Assembly: GCA_028023455.1 (NCBI GenBank)
Contig: JAQFVV010006220.1
Location: 9,383,916-9,447,915 of the forward strand
Origin: Epiperipatus broadwayi
Lineage: Eukaryota > Onychophora > Udeonychophora > Euonychophora > Peripatidae
Direction of reading: 5' to 3'
DNA: 64,000 nucleotides
The notes under the pieces: generated by a model
Told to the model about the DNA's origin: nothing
Seen by the model: only the letters and a program-made list of their open reading frames with translations
Databases searched by the model: none
Shown here: positions 49,957 through 62,950 of the stretch, one piece after another
How positions within the stretch are numbered: the first letter of the stretch is position 1
How the letters are laid out: each line of letters begins with the position of its first letter
Made by a program: the position numbers and the translations under genes

Positions 49957-52900
49957 AAGTTAAAATAACTGCATATAATATGAGAGGGTTGAAATTCCAT
50001 CATCAAAGTCAATCAACTAAAACAGTGGCTCAAAATTACACGTCCTTATATACTTGGTTTACTTGAGACTAAAGTCTGCTCTGGCTCTCTATCTGACCCA
50101 TCAATTCACCTCCACAGAGGATTCTGTGTCTGCTTCAGGAACTCATCATCATCCTCTGGAAGCACTGGACTGCTCATTGTACCAAACTGCCCACTCTCAT
50201 CATTTCAAGATAATACTTATAGATTCATACCTGCTAATAGTGACCTTCCATCATCAAATTATTTCAATTAATATAATTTTCTTAAATTAATCCATGCATA
50301 CTACTTTTGTTTCAAATATAATACTATTAATTCACTACCTGCAACTACTCTACATCCAACCTTCCTAATTGTTGGCTGCAACATGAAATACAAAGACTTT
50401 ATAACCCAATGGCTGCATCAAATATCTTTTCTTCTTATGAGTGTTGAAGGCTTTCTGCCAGAGAATGTTGTCACATTCCACAATGGCCAATATGCTTCAT
50501 TAATAAACCTTTGTTTTTATTCACTTATGTTGCATCATCTAATTACCATAAATCTTACCTGCTCACCATTCTTGCATCACTCAGTACAAATGATAATTAT
50601 TCTCATAGAGATTCAAACATCTACATTTCCACTGGGTAAACAATAAGAGTATGTGTTTTCAGAAACTACTCCAGAATTTATATTCTTGGAGATGTATATT
50701 ATGCTCAATAAAATCAAGACCATGCAGTTCACTCTATATAAAAATACTTAGCCTTCATTAACATACTCTATTTTAATATTGACCATATCACAAGAGAACA
50801 CCCCCTTCCTCTAGATTACCAGCACTGGTTGATGAGCTGCACAGGTGAATTACTATTATAAAACTTCACACTTTAATATTGACCATATCACAAGAAAAAC
50901 ACCCCCTTTCTCTAGATTACTAGCACTGACTGATTATCTGCACAGGTGAATTACTAATAAAGCTTCACACCATACCCAACAATGTATATATAAACTTATG
51001 CAAACATCTCAAGATTAAAAGAAGCAAAGATATGCCTCACCAACACCTGGATGAGAGACTACATAAGATGGGCGCTAGGACACTCACCTACCATCAGAGT
51101 TCCAAGGTCACTATCCAAGCTGACAAGACCACATACGCAAATCATAACATGATAATGCTTATCTATTCACATTTTAAACAAAAACTGCAAGGAAAGCAAC
51201 AACAGAAATTTCCTGTTAACTTCTTTGGTACACCCGAAACAACAACTTCCATTCAATACCAATGAGTTCACCATAAAAACAGCTACCATATCAAACATAT
51301 GCTATCCTGGGAACTATGGTATCCCTCAGTTCATATTAGTATATCATAGCTGCTTTATAGTTAAATATCTCAATGATCTAGCCAATCATTTGTTGCAGAA
51401 ACTTCAATCTATAGAAGACATCTACCTCATTGCAATAGTACAAGTCACCAAAAAACTAGCAGCCATCTTCTCTCTTACCAACCTCTGGCCCATATCTGTG
51501 GGATTGCTGCCAGTTAAAATCATCGAGAAAATCATCAAGAATAAAAGAGAACCACAAACTTTCACTAAACTTCAAAGTGGTCATTAACTCAGTTTGAGGG
51601 CAGAAGAGATATGCACAAATAGCAGTCCAGCTTGACATTGAGGGAGCTTTTGATTCCATGATCACTATGTACTTATCCTAAAACTTGGTTGTATTTACTT
51701 TCAAATTTGCTACTGAGTCATGAAATCCATACCACATTCAATGGCAAGAACTCTCCATTATTTGTATCCATGCAGCCCATATTGCAGGGATTCCCACTCA
51801 GCTTGTTCTAATACACAAAGTATATCAAAGCCCTTCTACAAAAAATCTAGCAAACATTCACAGGTATCCCAATACTGGACACCCCACAATGCATTATATG
51901 AATTGCATACATGGAACATGTGACTGTTTTTCTACTTTCCAAAAAATAACTACCCAGTTTACAAAAAGTTCTATAACATTTCACAATCACACACAAGCTG
52001 AAATTTAATGCAAACAAAATTGCTGCCTGGTTGCTCTTTACAGGTAAAGCACACACATATCAAGCCAAACCAAATGCTTTTCTTGCTTTCCATTTCACTT
52101 AGGAGCTACAATAATGAGAATGTTATATACAGAGCAAACTTAAAGATGAAGCTGAGTACATTACCAACTCACTATCAAAGGCACATCTTTCAATATATTT
52201 GGAAAAAACTATTCAACCAACTCATCATCACTAAAATTAAATACTATCTACTTATTATATCCTTCTCTAAGGTATTCAAATCCAAAATCAAATCCATTTG
52301 CAATAAGCTCATATGGCATAGAAAGGCAGTCACTATCTCAACTAGATGTCTCAACCAACCATTTACAAACAACTGACATGATCTACGTGACAAGCATTCT
52401 TCAAATTCACAAGACTACAAGCTTAAAAACTGCCATCTTAAAACAGTTCCCACAATTACAATGCCTGCTTCAAATAATACCAGCTGACAGACCTCCCACA
52501 TAACACTCATACCTGTCATCAATCATCCATAAGCAGAAAATAACAGTGACCCATATACCTGCCCAATTCACTAGCAAATATACATATTGCTAGATCTACA
52601 TCTTCATGCAACAAGAGCCGATCAGCAACAACCCCTCTCCAATGTTGGGGATCAACAATAAAAAGTTACTTCACTTTCAAAAAGTGAACCCTGGAGCTTA
52701 AATTGTTTGAATTCATCACTAAAATCAACCTCCATGCCTTGCCAACAACTTACTTCCTCTGTTACCAGGGACTGTGTACAACCGTTGACATATTCTTTGG
52801 TTATGTCTTCATGCTAAAAAAAACACATCTAATCTATGAATACCCAATACTAGCAGACATGAAGGATAATGTGTATTACATATAGATGGCCTAACATATC

Positions 52901-53160
52901 AATACAACATATGAAAACTCAACCCTCACAGTGTGTGCAGCCATATTCATTCTCTATGCATTCCAGTGCACACAATGCACCTTTGCTTTAAACAATAATA
53001 TAAGACAACACCCTTTCACAATAAATTGAAACAGTTAAAAATCAGAGATAGCAAAATAGTTCATCTGGATATATAAGCTGCCATTTGGTCACTAATAAAA
53101 CAACACTCCGGGGGGGGATCACAAACAACTCTTAAAATCTCCCCATGCCAGCCTGCTATT
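49957..53160 (+). pseudogene. LINE copy A ORF2 (endonuclease-RT), dead
   Basis: The start reads VKITAYNMRGLKF, then LGLLETKVCSG (about 50050-50085, endonuclease box with the catalytic glutamate) and a VGCNMKYKDF stretch near 50370, where copy B has the GDFN catalytic box, so the aspartate is lost. The RT entry TNLWPISVG is at about 51477. The catalytic box at 51908-51919 reads YMEH within IAYMEHVTVFLLS, where copy B has YMDD, so both aspartates are changed. Toward the end, KINLHALPTTYFLCYQ (about 52712) and FHNKLKQLKIRDSKIVHLDI (about 53020) align with copy B. A 100-bp tandem duplication lies within it. Many stops and frameshifts. Confidence 0.8.
50771..50970 (+). repeat. 100-bp tandem duplication in LINE copy A
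   Basis: The unit at 50771-50870 (landmarks TTTAATATTGACCATATCAC, CTCTAGATTAC and GCACAGGTGAATTACT) is repeated at 50871-50970 with about ten differences. It is absent from the corresponding part of copy B as far as I can see, so it arose in this copy after insertion. Confidence 0.8.
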
Positions 53161-53786
53161 CATAATGGATGCTGAGACAAGAACAAATCCCAGCTACTTG
53201 CAAAAATTAAAGACCTTAAAAATCATCACAACAAAGATTTAAACAAATGATATTCAAACACTATGAATTACAAATAGAAACAATAAAATAGTGAACTCTA
53301 ATATAGTACATTTATTGAAAACAAACAAGCTTGTACATTGCACAAATAAGTGATTCATTAGAAATAATCTCAGAATGTACACTTTGCTCCCAATCAATTT
53401 CATATTGTAGCACTATAACAGAACACTTGTGAACTTTATGAATCAACAGTGAAAATTTATAAAATCTGTCATCTATTTTCAAAATTGTAACACAACACTC
53501 AACAGTGCAAATGAACAACAGTCACTAACCTAAGCTTCACAAATCTCACATCAATCAAAGCAGAAATCTTTAGAATACTAAACTTTGTCATATCATCGTG
53601 CCTTTGGCCTTTTCAAAACTGCTTTTCCCCCCTCCTAATACATATTATGTACATATATAAAGTAATGTGCTTCTGCTAACCAACTAATTACAAACATATA
53701 ATTGTATGTGTGCTATCTAAAATATCTGTAAATACTGTTTATTTCAATAAAGTTCCTTTTTGAACCTATTGATAATAATAATAATA

Positions 53787-55272
53787 TCTCCAGCAGTTAA
53801 TCTTAATCCCGTCACCATGTTCACTCCAAGAACTCCTGTTTTAAATCCTAGAAATTTGCATAATATTTATTAGTTTTTTAAAAAATAAATTTCCAATCAG
53901 CAGAAAGACTGAATGTGATCTAAATAGATAACACTTTAGTTATAAAAAAATTCAATGATGGATAATTTTCAAAAAAATATATATTTCATTAGCACCATTA
54001 AACCTTAGTATTGCTAGGCAACAAGGAAAAAATTCCGAATTTAAACCCTAAAAGACTACTCAATTCAGATAAATTTTAACATACACTGAACCAATTACTA
54101 ACAATTAACTATGCCACACATCTTTTCTAAGATAATTTTGAATTTACAAAAGTTTTTGCTTTAAAAAAATGACATTTTTTAAATCATCAAAACCAATCAA
54201 AATGGTGGCCATACAACCACATGACTAAGTAGTTGGCGCTAAAATCTATTCAGCTTTATCTCGTGAAAAATCGTCACAATTTCCATATCAGCAATAGCAA
54301 AGATATTTTTCAAATCCATTATGAATAAGCCAATTTGAAATTTCAGGACAACCAATGAAAACAAAATTTAAAACTTACATTTAAAAACATAAGATTGTAC
54401 CCCCCCCCCCGCCATAATGTGGATGCCTGGCATGTTGACAACAATTTGCCACATCTATTATTATCACACTACTTTTGAATCATTTAACACATTCCCCCCT
54501 CAAGTCATTATATCAGCTACAGATTCCAGCTACTCTCTATATCACTTCCGCCCCACTCTCTGGAATCTCAACCAGCTCAAGTGCCTATCAACATGAACTC
54601 ATAGCTTACAGCTTGATATCTTTAGTGCTCACCCACTAATAAGCACAATTTATGTACAGCAATGTGCCAATGGACCACTAACTCCACTTACCCTCCCAAT
54701 ACAAATATTGCCATGTGCTTTCATGTATTTATCTCATAATGCTTTTGTATAATATGTTAACCTAATTTGAAATATATATCTCATTATGCAACAATTATTA
54801 TTCTTCCAACTATTGCAAATCACCTTTTTTTTACCATAAGCAAAATTGTAAACCCTCATTTCAAATGTAATCTCATGTATCAAATTACATACTCATGTTT
54901 TTCACATGCAACTTACGTAACACGTGAACAATAAGACAGCCGTGAAAACTAATACTTTCCACCAAATAGGCCCAATTTATTTACAATCATATATTAATCT
55001 AACACCAACTCCAGCCCCACACTCCATATATGTTTTCCCTCATATTATCTTGTGCTTTCAAGTAAAACTGATTTGACACATGTATCTTCTTTTAATTACT
55101 GTGTCATGTTTTTTTTCCTATCATAAGCAAGATTGTAAACCCTGATTGCAAATACAGTATCATACATCAACTTGTATCTAAAGCCTGCTGTTTATCTCCT
55201 TAACTTATGTAATACTTTTTGAGTCTCAATAAAGTTTACATTTGAATCATCATAACAACAACAACAACAATT
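53787..55272 (+). mobile_element. LINE-related copy C with duplicated 3' UTR
   Basis: The left part (about 54160-54300) carries CACATGACTAAGTAGTTGGC, resembling the leader of copies A and B. The right part ends with AATAAA at 55228-55233 and a CATCATAACAACAACAACAA tail. No RT or endonuclease is present, so this is an internally deleted or non-autonomous derivative. Within it, CATAAGCAARATTGTAAACCC recurs at 54835 and 55132 together with related flanking sequence, an imperfect tandem duplication of about 300 bp. C11 lies at 54400-54410. The stretch at 53787-54160 is of unknown origin. Assignment to the A/B family rests on the leader and the tail context. Confidence 0.5.
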
Positions 55273-57685
55273 TATTAATAACCGACTTGCTGAAGAAAGT
55301 ATTTTTACATTTATTAATCTTGAAAGTATGTATTTCTCTTAACAGACCACTAGGTATTTTCAATTCTATTTTTGATATACGGTCACTGACCAAATTTTCC
55401 ATCAATTAACTTTTTCAACAATATCATATCTTTCAATATTCTACTTTCTTTCAATACTGTTTTAACATTTTGATGTTTCTCCCAATTATTAATTTATTGA
55501 ATCTTTTTTTCAACATTATGTATTCTAGACTGAATATTAATCAAATTGAAATTCCTAATACAAAAACCATATTCTAAAAGTGTAACAACAAGAGCAAAAA
55601 ATAACCTATATTTTATGGAAGTGGATAAATCTCTTCCATATTTCAAAATATAGCTCATCTTTCGGTATGCTTTATTAATAATATACTTAATATGTGCATT
55701 AAAATTAAAATTACTACAAAATATTATTCCTAAATCAGATACAATCTCTTTATATGGAATATCACCATTCTCAATTTTATATTGATAAACAGATTTTTCA
55801 GTTTTATTAGTATAGGAAACAATGCATGTTTTATTAATATTAATCTCAATATTGTTATACCTACACCAAATTTTAAAACAATCTATATCCTTTTGAACCT
55901 CAATATGATCATTATAAGTAATAATTCTTTTTAAATAACTTACAATCATCAGCATAAGTAAGTATCATACTATTTTTTCATGTTTTGATCAACATCACAC
56001 ATAAAAACATTAAAAAGTAAAGATGCTAATATTCCACCCTGAGAAACACCTACCATATTATTAAAAAAAATGAGAATTGATTCTATCATATACCCATAAG
56101 ATTTACGACCCCTCAAATATGCTAAATCACTCAACATTTTTTTAAGTTTATATAAAAAGTCTAACATGTGAAACTTTATCAAGTACCTGAGTCATATCAA
56201 AATATACAACTTCTAATTGTTTCTGATCAGATAAGGCATGAGCAATATGATCAAATATTACCATTAAATTAGTTTCAACAGATTTACCAGGTAGAAAACC
56301 ATGCTGATAACTAAGTAATACCTTAATCATATCAATAATAACATTATTGTAAATATACTTTTCATAAACCCTAGCAAAAAGTGACAGAATTAAAATAGGC
56401 CTAACATTACCAGAATCAGATCTATCCCCTTTCTTATAACTTGGTATAATCTTAGCTATCTTAAATATGTCAGGAATAATAGATTTCTCAATTGATAAAT
56501 TAATGATATAATGTAATGGTACTAACAAACATTCAGCACAATCCTCGACAATAAAGTGAGGAATATTATCAGGTCCCATAGAAGATTTTGTTTTAAGTTT
56601 AGAAATTGCATTAAACACTTCAGGAATTGCAATTTTTTTAACATTTATATTCCAAAAACTCTCTTTATTAAATTTAATATCAGCCATATCATTATCTAAA
56701 TACATATTTGTAAAATGATTAACTAGATCATTCATAGAAGGTCAAATTACATTATATCTATAACTTCTTATTTTCAATGATATTAAAGTCATTAACATGC
56801 TTCCAAAACATTTGTGGATTATTCCTAAAACTTTCTTCAACCCTATTTAAATTATTATTATAATCTTTTTTCATAAGAGTTTTAGTATACGGATGCAAAT
56901 CACTAAATTTCTTGTACAATTCTTTATCCTATAACCTATGATATTTATGCTTTCTATTGCAATTCTTACACAATTCCTTAGAAAACCATTTATGATATTT
57001 ATTATTAGTATTCAAATAATGCCTAACAGGAATATATTGATCTAGACAATTTTGAACTATACTAATAAACTTATTGCAGCTGTATTTGGATCATTTTCGA
57101 TCAAAATTACATTCCAATCAACATCTTCAGAAGTTTATAAAGACTGTAATAGTAACCATGTTTGTAATCTCTATTACTATTTACTATAGGTTTTATATGT
57201 TCATGAGAATAATCTATTACAAATTCCAAAGGTGGATGATAAGGATTAGGAGGCAAAAGAGTTTGATCAGCCTCTTTGCATTTCAAATCATCCTTAGTGC
57301 TAAACAATAAATCCAACATACCACCCTCAAAATTATAATATTATTAAGTTGAATTAATCTAATCAATTCAACAAAAAATTTTAATCTATAAACTTATTAT
57401 TATCAACAGTCTTATTGCGATGTAGTAAAAAATAAACTTCATTAAAATCCCCAACTATAATAATATCATATTTATATTTCATCAATATATCCTCAACTTT
57501 AACCAAATATGCATCTAAATCATTCATTGGCAAAGTAGGTCGAAGATATATAGTGTCTAACGATATTTTATTTTTCAAACCGACTTCAAAGTACAACTTC
57601 CTCTTGTTTCATTATTATAATTTCTATCACATCTATACGCACAATACCTATCATCAAATATACTAACATTAGCAATTTCTTAACA
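55272..57685 (-). pseudogene. jockey-type LINE, 5'-truncated and frameshifted
   Basis: Reading the reverse strand from 57680: RYCAYRCDRNYNNETRG (endonuclease, start missing), IYLRPTLPMND...IIIVGDFNE (catalytic GDFN box), LDLLFSTKDDL and LPPNPYHPPL, a linker, then RT with SKLKTKSSMGPDNIPHF (about 56600), IPSYKKGDRSDSGNVRPI, HGFLPGKSVETNLM, FDMTQVLDKVSH, GVSQGGILASLLFNVFM, and the catalytic YADD at 55945-55956 directly at a frameshift. The thumb follows with WCRYNNIEININKTC and LRIYKAYRK-like sequence to about 55495. The 3' UTR is about 220 bp and ends in a (TTG)n tail shared with the neighbouring LINE tail. ORF1 and the first part of the endonuclease are missing. At least three frame breaks make it non-functional. 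Confidence 0.88.
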
Positions 57686-57692
57686 GCAACAG

Positions 57693-57776
57693 CAATAATA
57701 ATAATAATAAGAAGAAGAAGAAGAGGAAGATGAAGAAAATGAAGAAGAAGAAAAAGAGGAAAAAGAAGCAGAAGCA
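57693..57776 (+). repeat. Purine-rich microsatellite (AAT)n(AAG)n
   Basis: AATAATAATAAT passes into an AAG/GAAG-rich run of about 65 bp with GAT and GCA interruptions. It separates the truncated 5' end of the jockey-type LINE from the leader of LINE copy B. Some of it could belong to either element. Confidence 0.9.
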
Positions 57777-58150
57777 GGTAAAAATGCTCCAGCTTAAACT
57801 TAGTTAAAAGATTACAAAAAAATCATTAGTTTCAAATAAAATTATTGTGAGATCTTCATATGCTAAAAATTGGTTTATTTAAATGGTTGATTTTGAAATT
57901 CCGAATGTTGTCTAATAAAAAGAAGTCAAAATTGAGCTTACAATAATTGATTTTGGGCAAATAGCGGTAAATAAATACGCTTCATCTTTGTCCGAGTTAA
58001 AAAAGCTTCAAAAATACCTTATTTTCAAATAAATATTGTTGTAAAGTATTCTAGAATTAAAATTAATAATTCAATATAACTGGTTTAAACTTTACAGTGC
58101 TGTTTAATTAAATAATAAAGTGATTTTACGGTAATAAAATTTGAATTAAT

Positions 58151-59750
58151 ATGGAGCCAGGAGAGTCACATGACCTTTCCAATGGCGGTAAATCCAACGA
58201 TGACTTGCAAAAAGATAAAAAAAAAAAGATAATATCGTTTGCCGACATAGTAAAAAATAGAATGGACAAAATTTACACAAATTATCATTTAGATAAACAT
58301 TCCAACATCTTTACAGTCTAAATTTAAACGAAAATAATAATAAAATTAATGAAAATCCAATGCAAAATCATGCAAAATATCGAATACCAACACTTAATGA
58401 TGTAAATAATTTTGAACTCACAACTCAGGAAGCCGACAACCCAACAATAAAAAATTGGAGTTCTGAAGAGATACAGAATATTGCTGATTTATTCAATAAA
58501 TTAATCCCAAAACATCTATTCAATACTTTTAAGAGATTTTTTTTTCTGATAAATCTTAGTATTATTAACAACAGACAGCAATATATCATTATACAATTTT
58601 CCGAGGCAATTACTATATGAGTCAATTTCTATGCATGGTTTTAGCGATATGATTAAACAAAACATCCCAATGATAGATATATAATACTTGAATTTTATGA
58701 AATAGATCAAAAACAGAGATTTCAAAACCAAATCAAAACTCTTGGCAATTATGCGTTAATTACAATAATCAAAATTACCATAATACAATCACTGGAATTA
58801 TTAAGAATGCCTATTTGAAATATAATGTAATTAATCGGCAAAGTCATAACATTTAAAACAATACGTATATTCAAAAGAAACACCTATCCCAGTAGCAACA
58901 AATTCATATGAATTTTAAATACAACTCCATTCTGACACGCATCCAAATAATATACCAACTCAAATTTTGGATCAAAAAGCAATGCTTATAATATTTATCA
59001 AATGATTAAAGTCACAGTGCCATGTATGTAAACAGAGAGGATATGTAGCTGTATATTGCCCCAATCGACACCCTCTAAGCAAAACACAAAGCACACATGA
59101 ACCAATACAACAAAGTGACAACATCAGTAAACAAAATGATGGAAACTAGACACCTTACAAGTTAATATTTTATTAAACTCAGAAGGAAGACAGATAAACA
59201 AAACAGCAGAGAATTATAATCCAGATATCATGGACTGATCCACAGACAACATAATGAATTTGAGAAAGTCTGAAAGAAAATATTGGACAAAAAGAACAAA
59301 ATGATAAAAAGAATATAAATGTATACAATCCAGAGATTGATCAAGATTTGCAAGAAAGCATAAGCAGTTTCATTATAAATAAAACAGACATTAAAATAAA
59401 TTGAGGCACTAATGCTACCAAATGCATTAAATGAAATTTTAGACACAACAATAATAGCCCAGCAAAAAAAAGTCAAGGAGACCTTCAGGAAAAAAAAACA
59501 AGCTTAGAAACCTAAAACTGAGATACAAAATTATGAGGTTTCAGCTGATGATATGATAACTGATTATTCATTATCATTAGAAAATATGAAAAATGAAATT
59601 GAAAATATTTCAACAGATACAATAGTAACAAAGAAAATCAAAAATAAAGTGAAAACATGAAATGATGATACAACTCACACCAACACAACAGAACAAGAAA
59701 CAACTACATATAAGCCAATAACAGTCTGAAAACCACAAGATGTCTGAAAA
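58151..59750 (+). pseudogene. LINE copy B ORF1 with degenerate zinc knuckle
   Basis: The ATG at 58151 opens a 56-codon frame (MEPGESHDLSNGG...ISFADIVKNRMDKIY) ended by TAA at 58319. Later fragments in other frames include ITLNNGS-like sequence and the TLGNYAL box (58738-58758) also found in copy A. At 59018-59059 CHVCKQRGYVAVYC fits the retroelement knuckle CX2CX4HX4C except that tyrosine replaces the histidine. The downstream part is rich in Lys, Gln and Asn with stops. LINE ORF1 proteins bind RNA; a CCHC knuckle in ORF1 is usual for several LINE clades. The start was chosen because it follows the conserved leader motif and opens the longest frame. Confidence 0.65.
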
Positions 59751-59795
59751 ATCTTCTAATCCTTGCCATAAGAAATCTAAACAAACAATACAGTT

Positions 59796-62700
59796 ATAAA
59801 TTGCAGCACTAAATATTCGAGGTGTTAATTTACCAGCAAAACTGTTTCAACTTAACAAATGGATCAAAATAATTAAACCACAATTACTTGGAGTGCTGGA
59901 GACAAAAATGTACAGTGGTTCAAAAATAGATTCAGCAACAATCTTACATAATCAGGAATTCTCAACATTCTCATGAGACATTGCATCACCATCCACAGGG
60001 ACTGGCATATTCATTAATAACAAATGCTTATTTTCAACATTCAAAATTATTTATAAAGATGAACACCTTCTCATCATCACATTCCAACATCAAATTACCA
60101 CAATTAACATCATTTTTGTGAATGTGCCTCCAGGACCCAGAATCATTACATAAATTATACACACTATAAACTCACAACTGGCAACCACCCAAAGCCCAAC
60201 AATATTGATGGGTGATTTCAATCTAAAAAAAATTTAACAAAAAGTGGTTGCACTAGATCAACCTTCCTTTAATGGGTGCAGAAGGGTTTTAACCGAAAAT
60301 TCAATTTCATTCTATAGTAGAAGGCATGCAACATTAATAGATCTCTGTTATTATACTCCAATGCTTCATCATTTAATTAAATATCCAACTTAATCCATGT
60401 CTATTTTCTGACCATGCAGCATAATTGATTACAATCAATTTCACAGAGTTTAGGATGGCAACTATCCAACTAGAAAAAACAGTTTGACTAATACTCCCAT
60501 CAACTGCCATGAAATTTCTATTTTCAGAGGTTTATATAATGTTAAATAAAATCAAAGATATGCCCCTTGATCCCATTCAAAAATATCAGTCAGTCATCAT
60601 TACTGTGTCATTCAATATACATTATATCACAAGATACACCCTTCCACCCTCCAAATTGATAAATCTAGCAAGCCCCACCCACAATAATCAACACTACATA
60701 AGAAAATTAATTCACTTATATCATAACATATGTTTGCAACTAAGGGAATATATACTGACAAAAAAAAGAAGTTTGCACCCACACACCAACACTTATGGAC
60801 TTGCCAATTTATTAGATGGGCTTTAGGTTATCCATCAACCAAAAAGATTCCCATGGCAATTCAAGTGGATGGGAAGGGATATATTGGACACAATATGCTG
60901 GAGCCAATATTGTTTAAACCTTTCAAATACAAACTATAGACATATAAGCAATTCATATCAGCAGACAATCAATTTGGACCTCCAAAGACAGATAAACCCT
61001 TCAAGATCCAGCAATTTACTGATATGCTAGAAAAAACACTCAATGGCTGCCACCCAGGAACCAGTGATATACCTACATTTGTACTAACATACTTTAAGTC
61101 AGTTTACAATACAATACATTTATAACATGGCCAACTTCATTTCATAGAAAGTATACAATATTAAGGTTTTATATCCAATATCAATAATTCTATTTAATAA
61201 AAAAAAAGTACAACTATATCAGATCTAACAAATCTTCGACCATATCATTGGGCCCACCTAGCATTAAAATATTAAAGAAGATTATCAAAAATGAAATTAA
61301 AAAACATATTCTACCAAAAATATCAGATGCACAATATGCCAAAAAAGGAACAAGCTGCACTGATGTTTAAAATAATACAAGATGCAGTACAATAGGGAAA
61401 GAAATATACACCAATTATAGTTCAGCTGGACATACAGAGTCCACTTGACTCTGTTGCAATAGAAATGCTAATAGATATGCTCACCAGTACCACACCATTT
61501 CTCCCACCCTACTATATATCATTACAAATTTATTCCTCAACAGAGAGATATACATTACACTGAGAGGAAAAAACACCATTTATCCCCACACAATCAATAG
61601 CACAAGGTTCACCACTCAGTGCACTGCTGTTTATGCTATATATAAACCCTCTACTATGACAATTTAGAAAAAGATCTGCCAGGAATATTAATACCCCGGA
61701 CTTCCCGACGCATCTCATATATTGCGTACATGGATGATGTCATGTTTTTTCTGATATCGAGAAAACAGATACCAATGCTACAAAAAATATTACAAAATTA
61801 TACTAACACACACAAATTACAATTTAAGCTTAATGAAATAGCAGCCTGGTTTCTCTATATTAATAAATTATATCAAGAAGCATATCAAGGAAAACCAACA
61901 CCATTTCTTGGATTCCCATTTCACCTTGGAACACATGGCATGAGGCAATCAATATAAAAAACAATTGAGAAGAAAACCATAAAAATAATCACATCATTAT
62001 CTAATACTTATCTGTTGCTATATTCAAAGGTACATATGTTCAATACTCTAATTACTACAAAGGTTAAACATTTTTCACCAATCATACATTCTACCAAAAA
62101 ATTCAAAACGGCTATATCAAGACTCTGTACACCAATACATTTTACCAAAAAATTCAAAACAGCTACAGAAACAACTTAGCCAATTAACTAAAAGAAATGG
62201 TCTTGGACAGAAAACAATCAATTTAATAACAAAAATTACCTCTGATTTCAACAAATTCAGCAATTAATTGACATAATGCCAACAGATCGACTACCCCCCC
62301 CCCATCTCAGGGATATCTTGCTACAATAATACATGCAGTACAAACCAATATTAAAACAGGACTAATTTCCTTTGTTGGCAAACAAGATTACTGGCAAACC
62401 TATGACCTAATTTACCCACTCAATAACATTCAAACCTTTAATATAATGCTAATCATTAACAATAAACAACTCTTCTCAAGTTTCAAGAAATGGGCATTGG
62501 AGTCAAAGTATTTTAACTTCTTGATAAAATTAACTTGTATGCTCTCCCAACAGCATACTTTTTATGATACAGATGACTGTATACCTCCATAAACCCATTT
62601 TGTAGCCTCTGTCATTTTGCCAAAGAAACACAGCAACACATCTTTTATCATTGTTCATCTCTAAATATTTACCAGAATAAGCATGCTAAAACAATTCAGG

Positions 62701-62950
62701 GAGATACAAACCAGTCAACAGCTAATAAATTTCACACAAAAGTGATCCATTCCAATATTTAGAGTAACCACAATGTTATTATATGCATGTTGGTGTACTC
62801 ATTGCATATTTAGACTAGGTAACAACACCAGAAGACACCCCACAACTTTTTACAACAAGCTCCAACAGATAAAAATTAGGGATCAAAAAATTGCTGCATG
62901 TGATATCTTTGCAGCTACTTGGTCACTATTAAGACAACAATCTAATTTAT
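59796..62950 (+). pseudogene. LINE copy B ORF2 (APE endonuclease, YMDD reverse transcriptase), broken
   Basis: The endonuclease begins IAALNIRGVNLPAKLFQLN and has LLGVLETKMYSG (59884 on, catalytic Glu) and GDFN at 60211-60222. RT segments: RPISLGPP (about 61238, shifted), IVQLDIQSPLDSVAIEMLI (about 61416), QGSPLSALLFMLYINPLL (from 61602), and the catalytic YMDD at 61727-61738 within SYIAYMDDVMFFLIS. FLGFPFHLGTHGM follows at about 61900. Near the C-terminus CSLCHFAKETQQHIFYHC (62601-62654) forms CX2CX8HX4C, and FYNKLQQIKIRDQKIAACDI (about 62850) matches copy A. Frames change several times, with stops in both domains. Most LINE RTs have F/YADD; YMDD is unusual. Clade uncertain. Confidence 0.85.

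Larger units (their letters stand above)
48306..53786 (+). mobile_element. APE-type LINE, copy A (near full length, degenerate)
   Basis: The order matches copy B: a 5' leader with TACCAAGTAGCTGGCGCCAA (about 48553), an ORF1 remnant, an APE endonuclease, an RT, a C-terminal region, and a 3' end with AATAAA (53746-53751) and a TGATAATAATAATAATA tail (about 53770-53786). The left boundary is set where the RTE fragment ends and is approximate. No target duplication was identified. The copy differs from B at many codons and is full of stops, so it is old. It lies in the same orientation as B, about 9.7 kb upstream. The clade was not settled; the ORF1 zinc knuckle and C-terminal CCHC finger seen in copy B are compatible with an L1/Tx1- or R1-like element. 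Confidence 0.75.

Noticed and set aside
58360-58731. Overlapping 66-86-codon frames on both strands
   Set aside because: They lie inside the ORF1 region of LINE copy B; the reverse-strand frames are shadows and the forward one is a frameshifted piece of ORF1.
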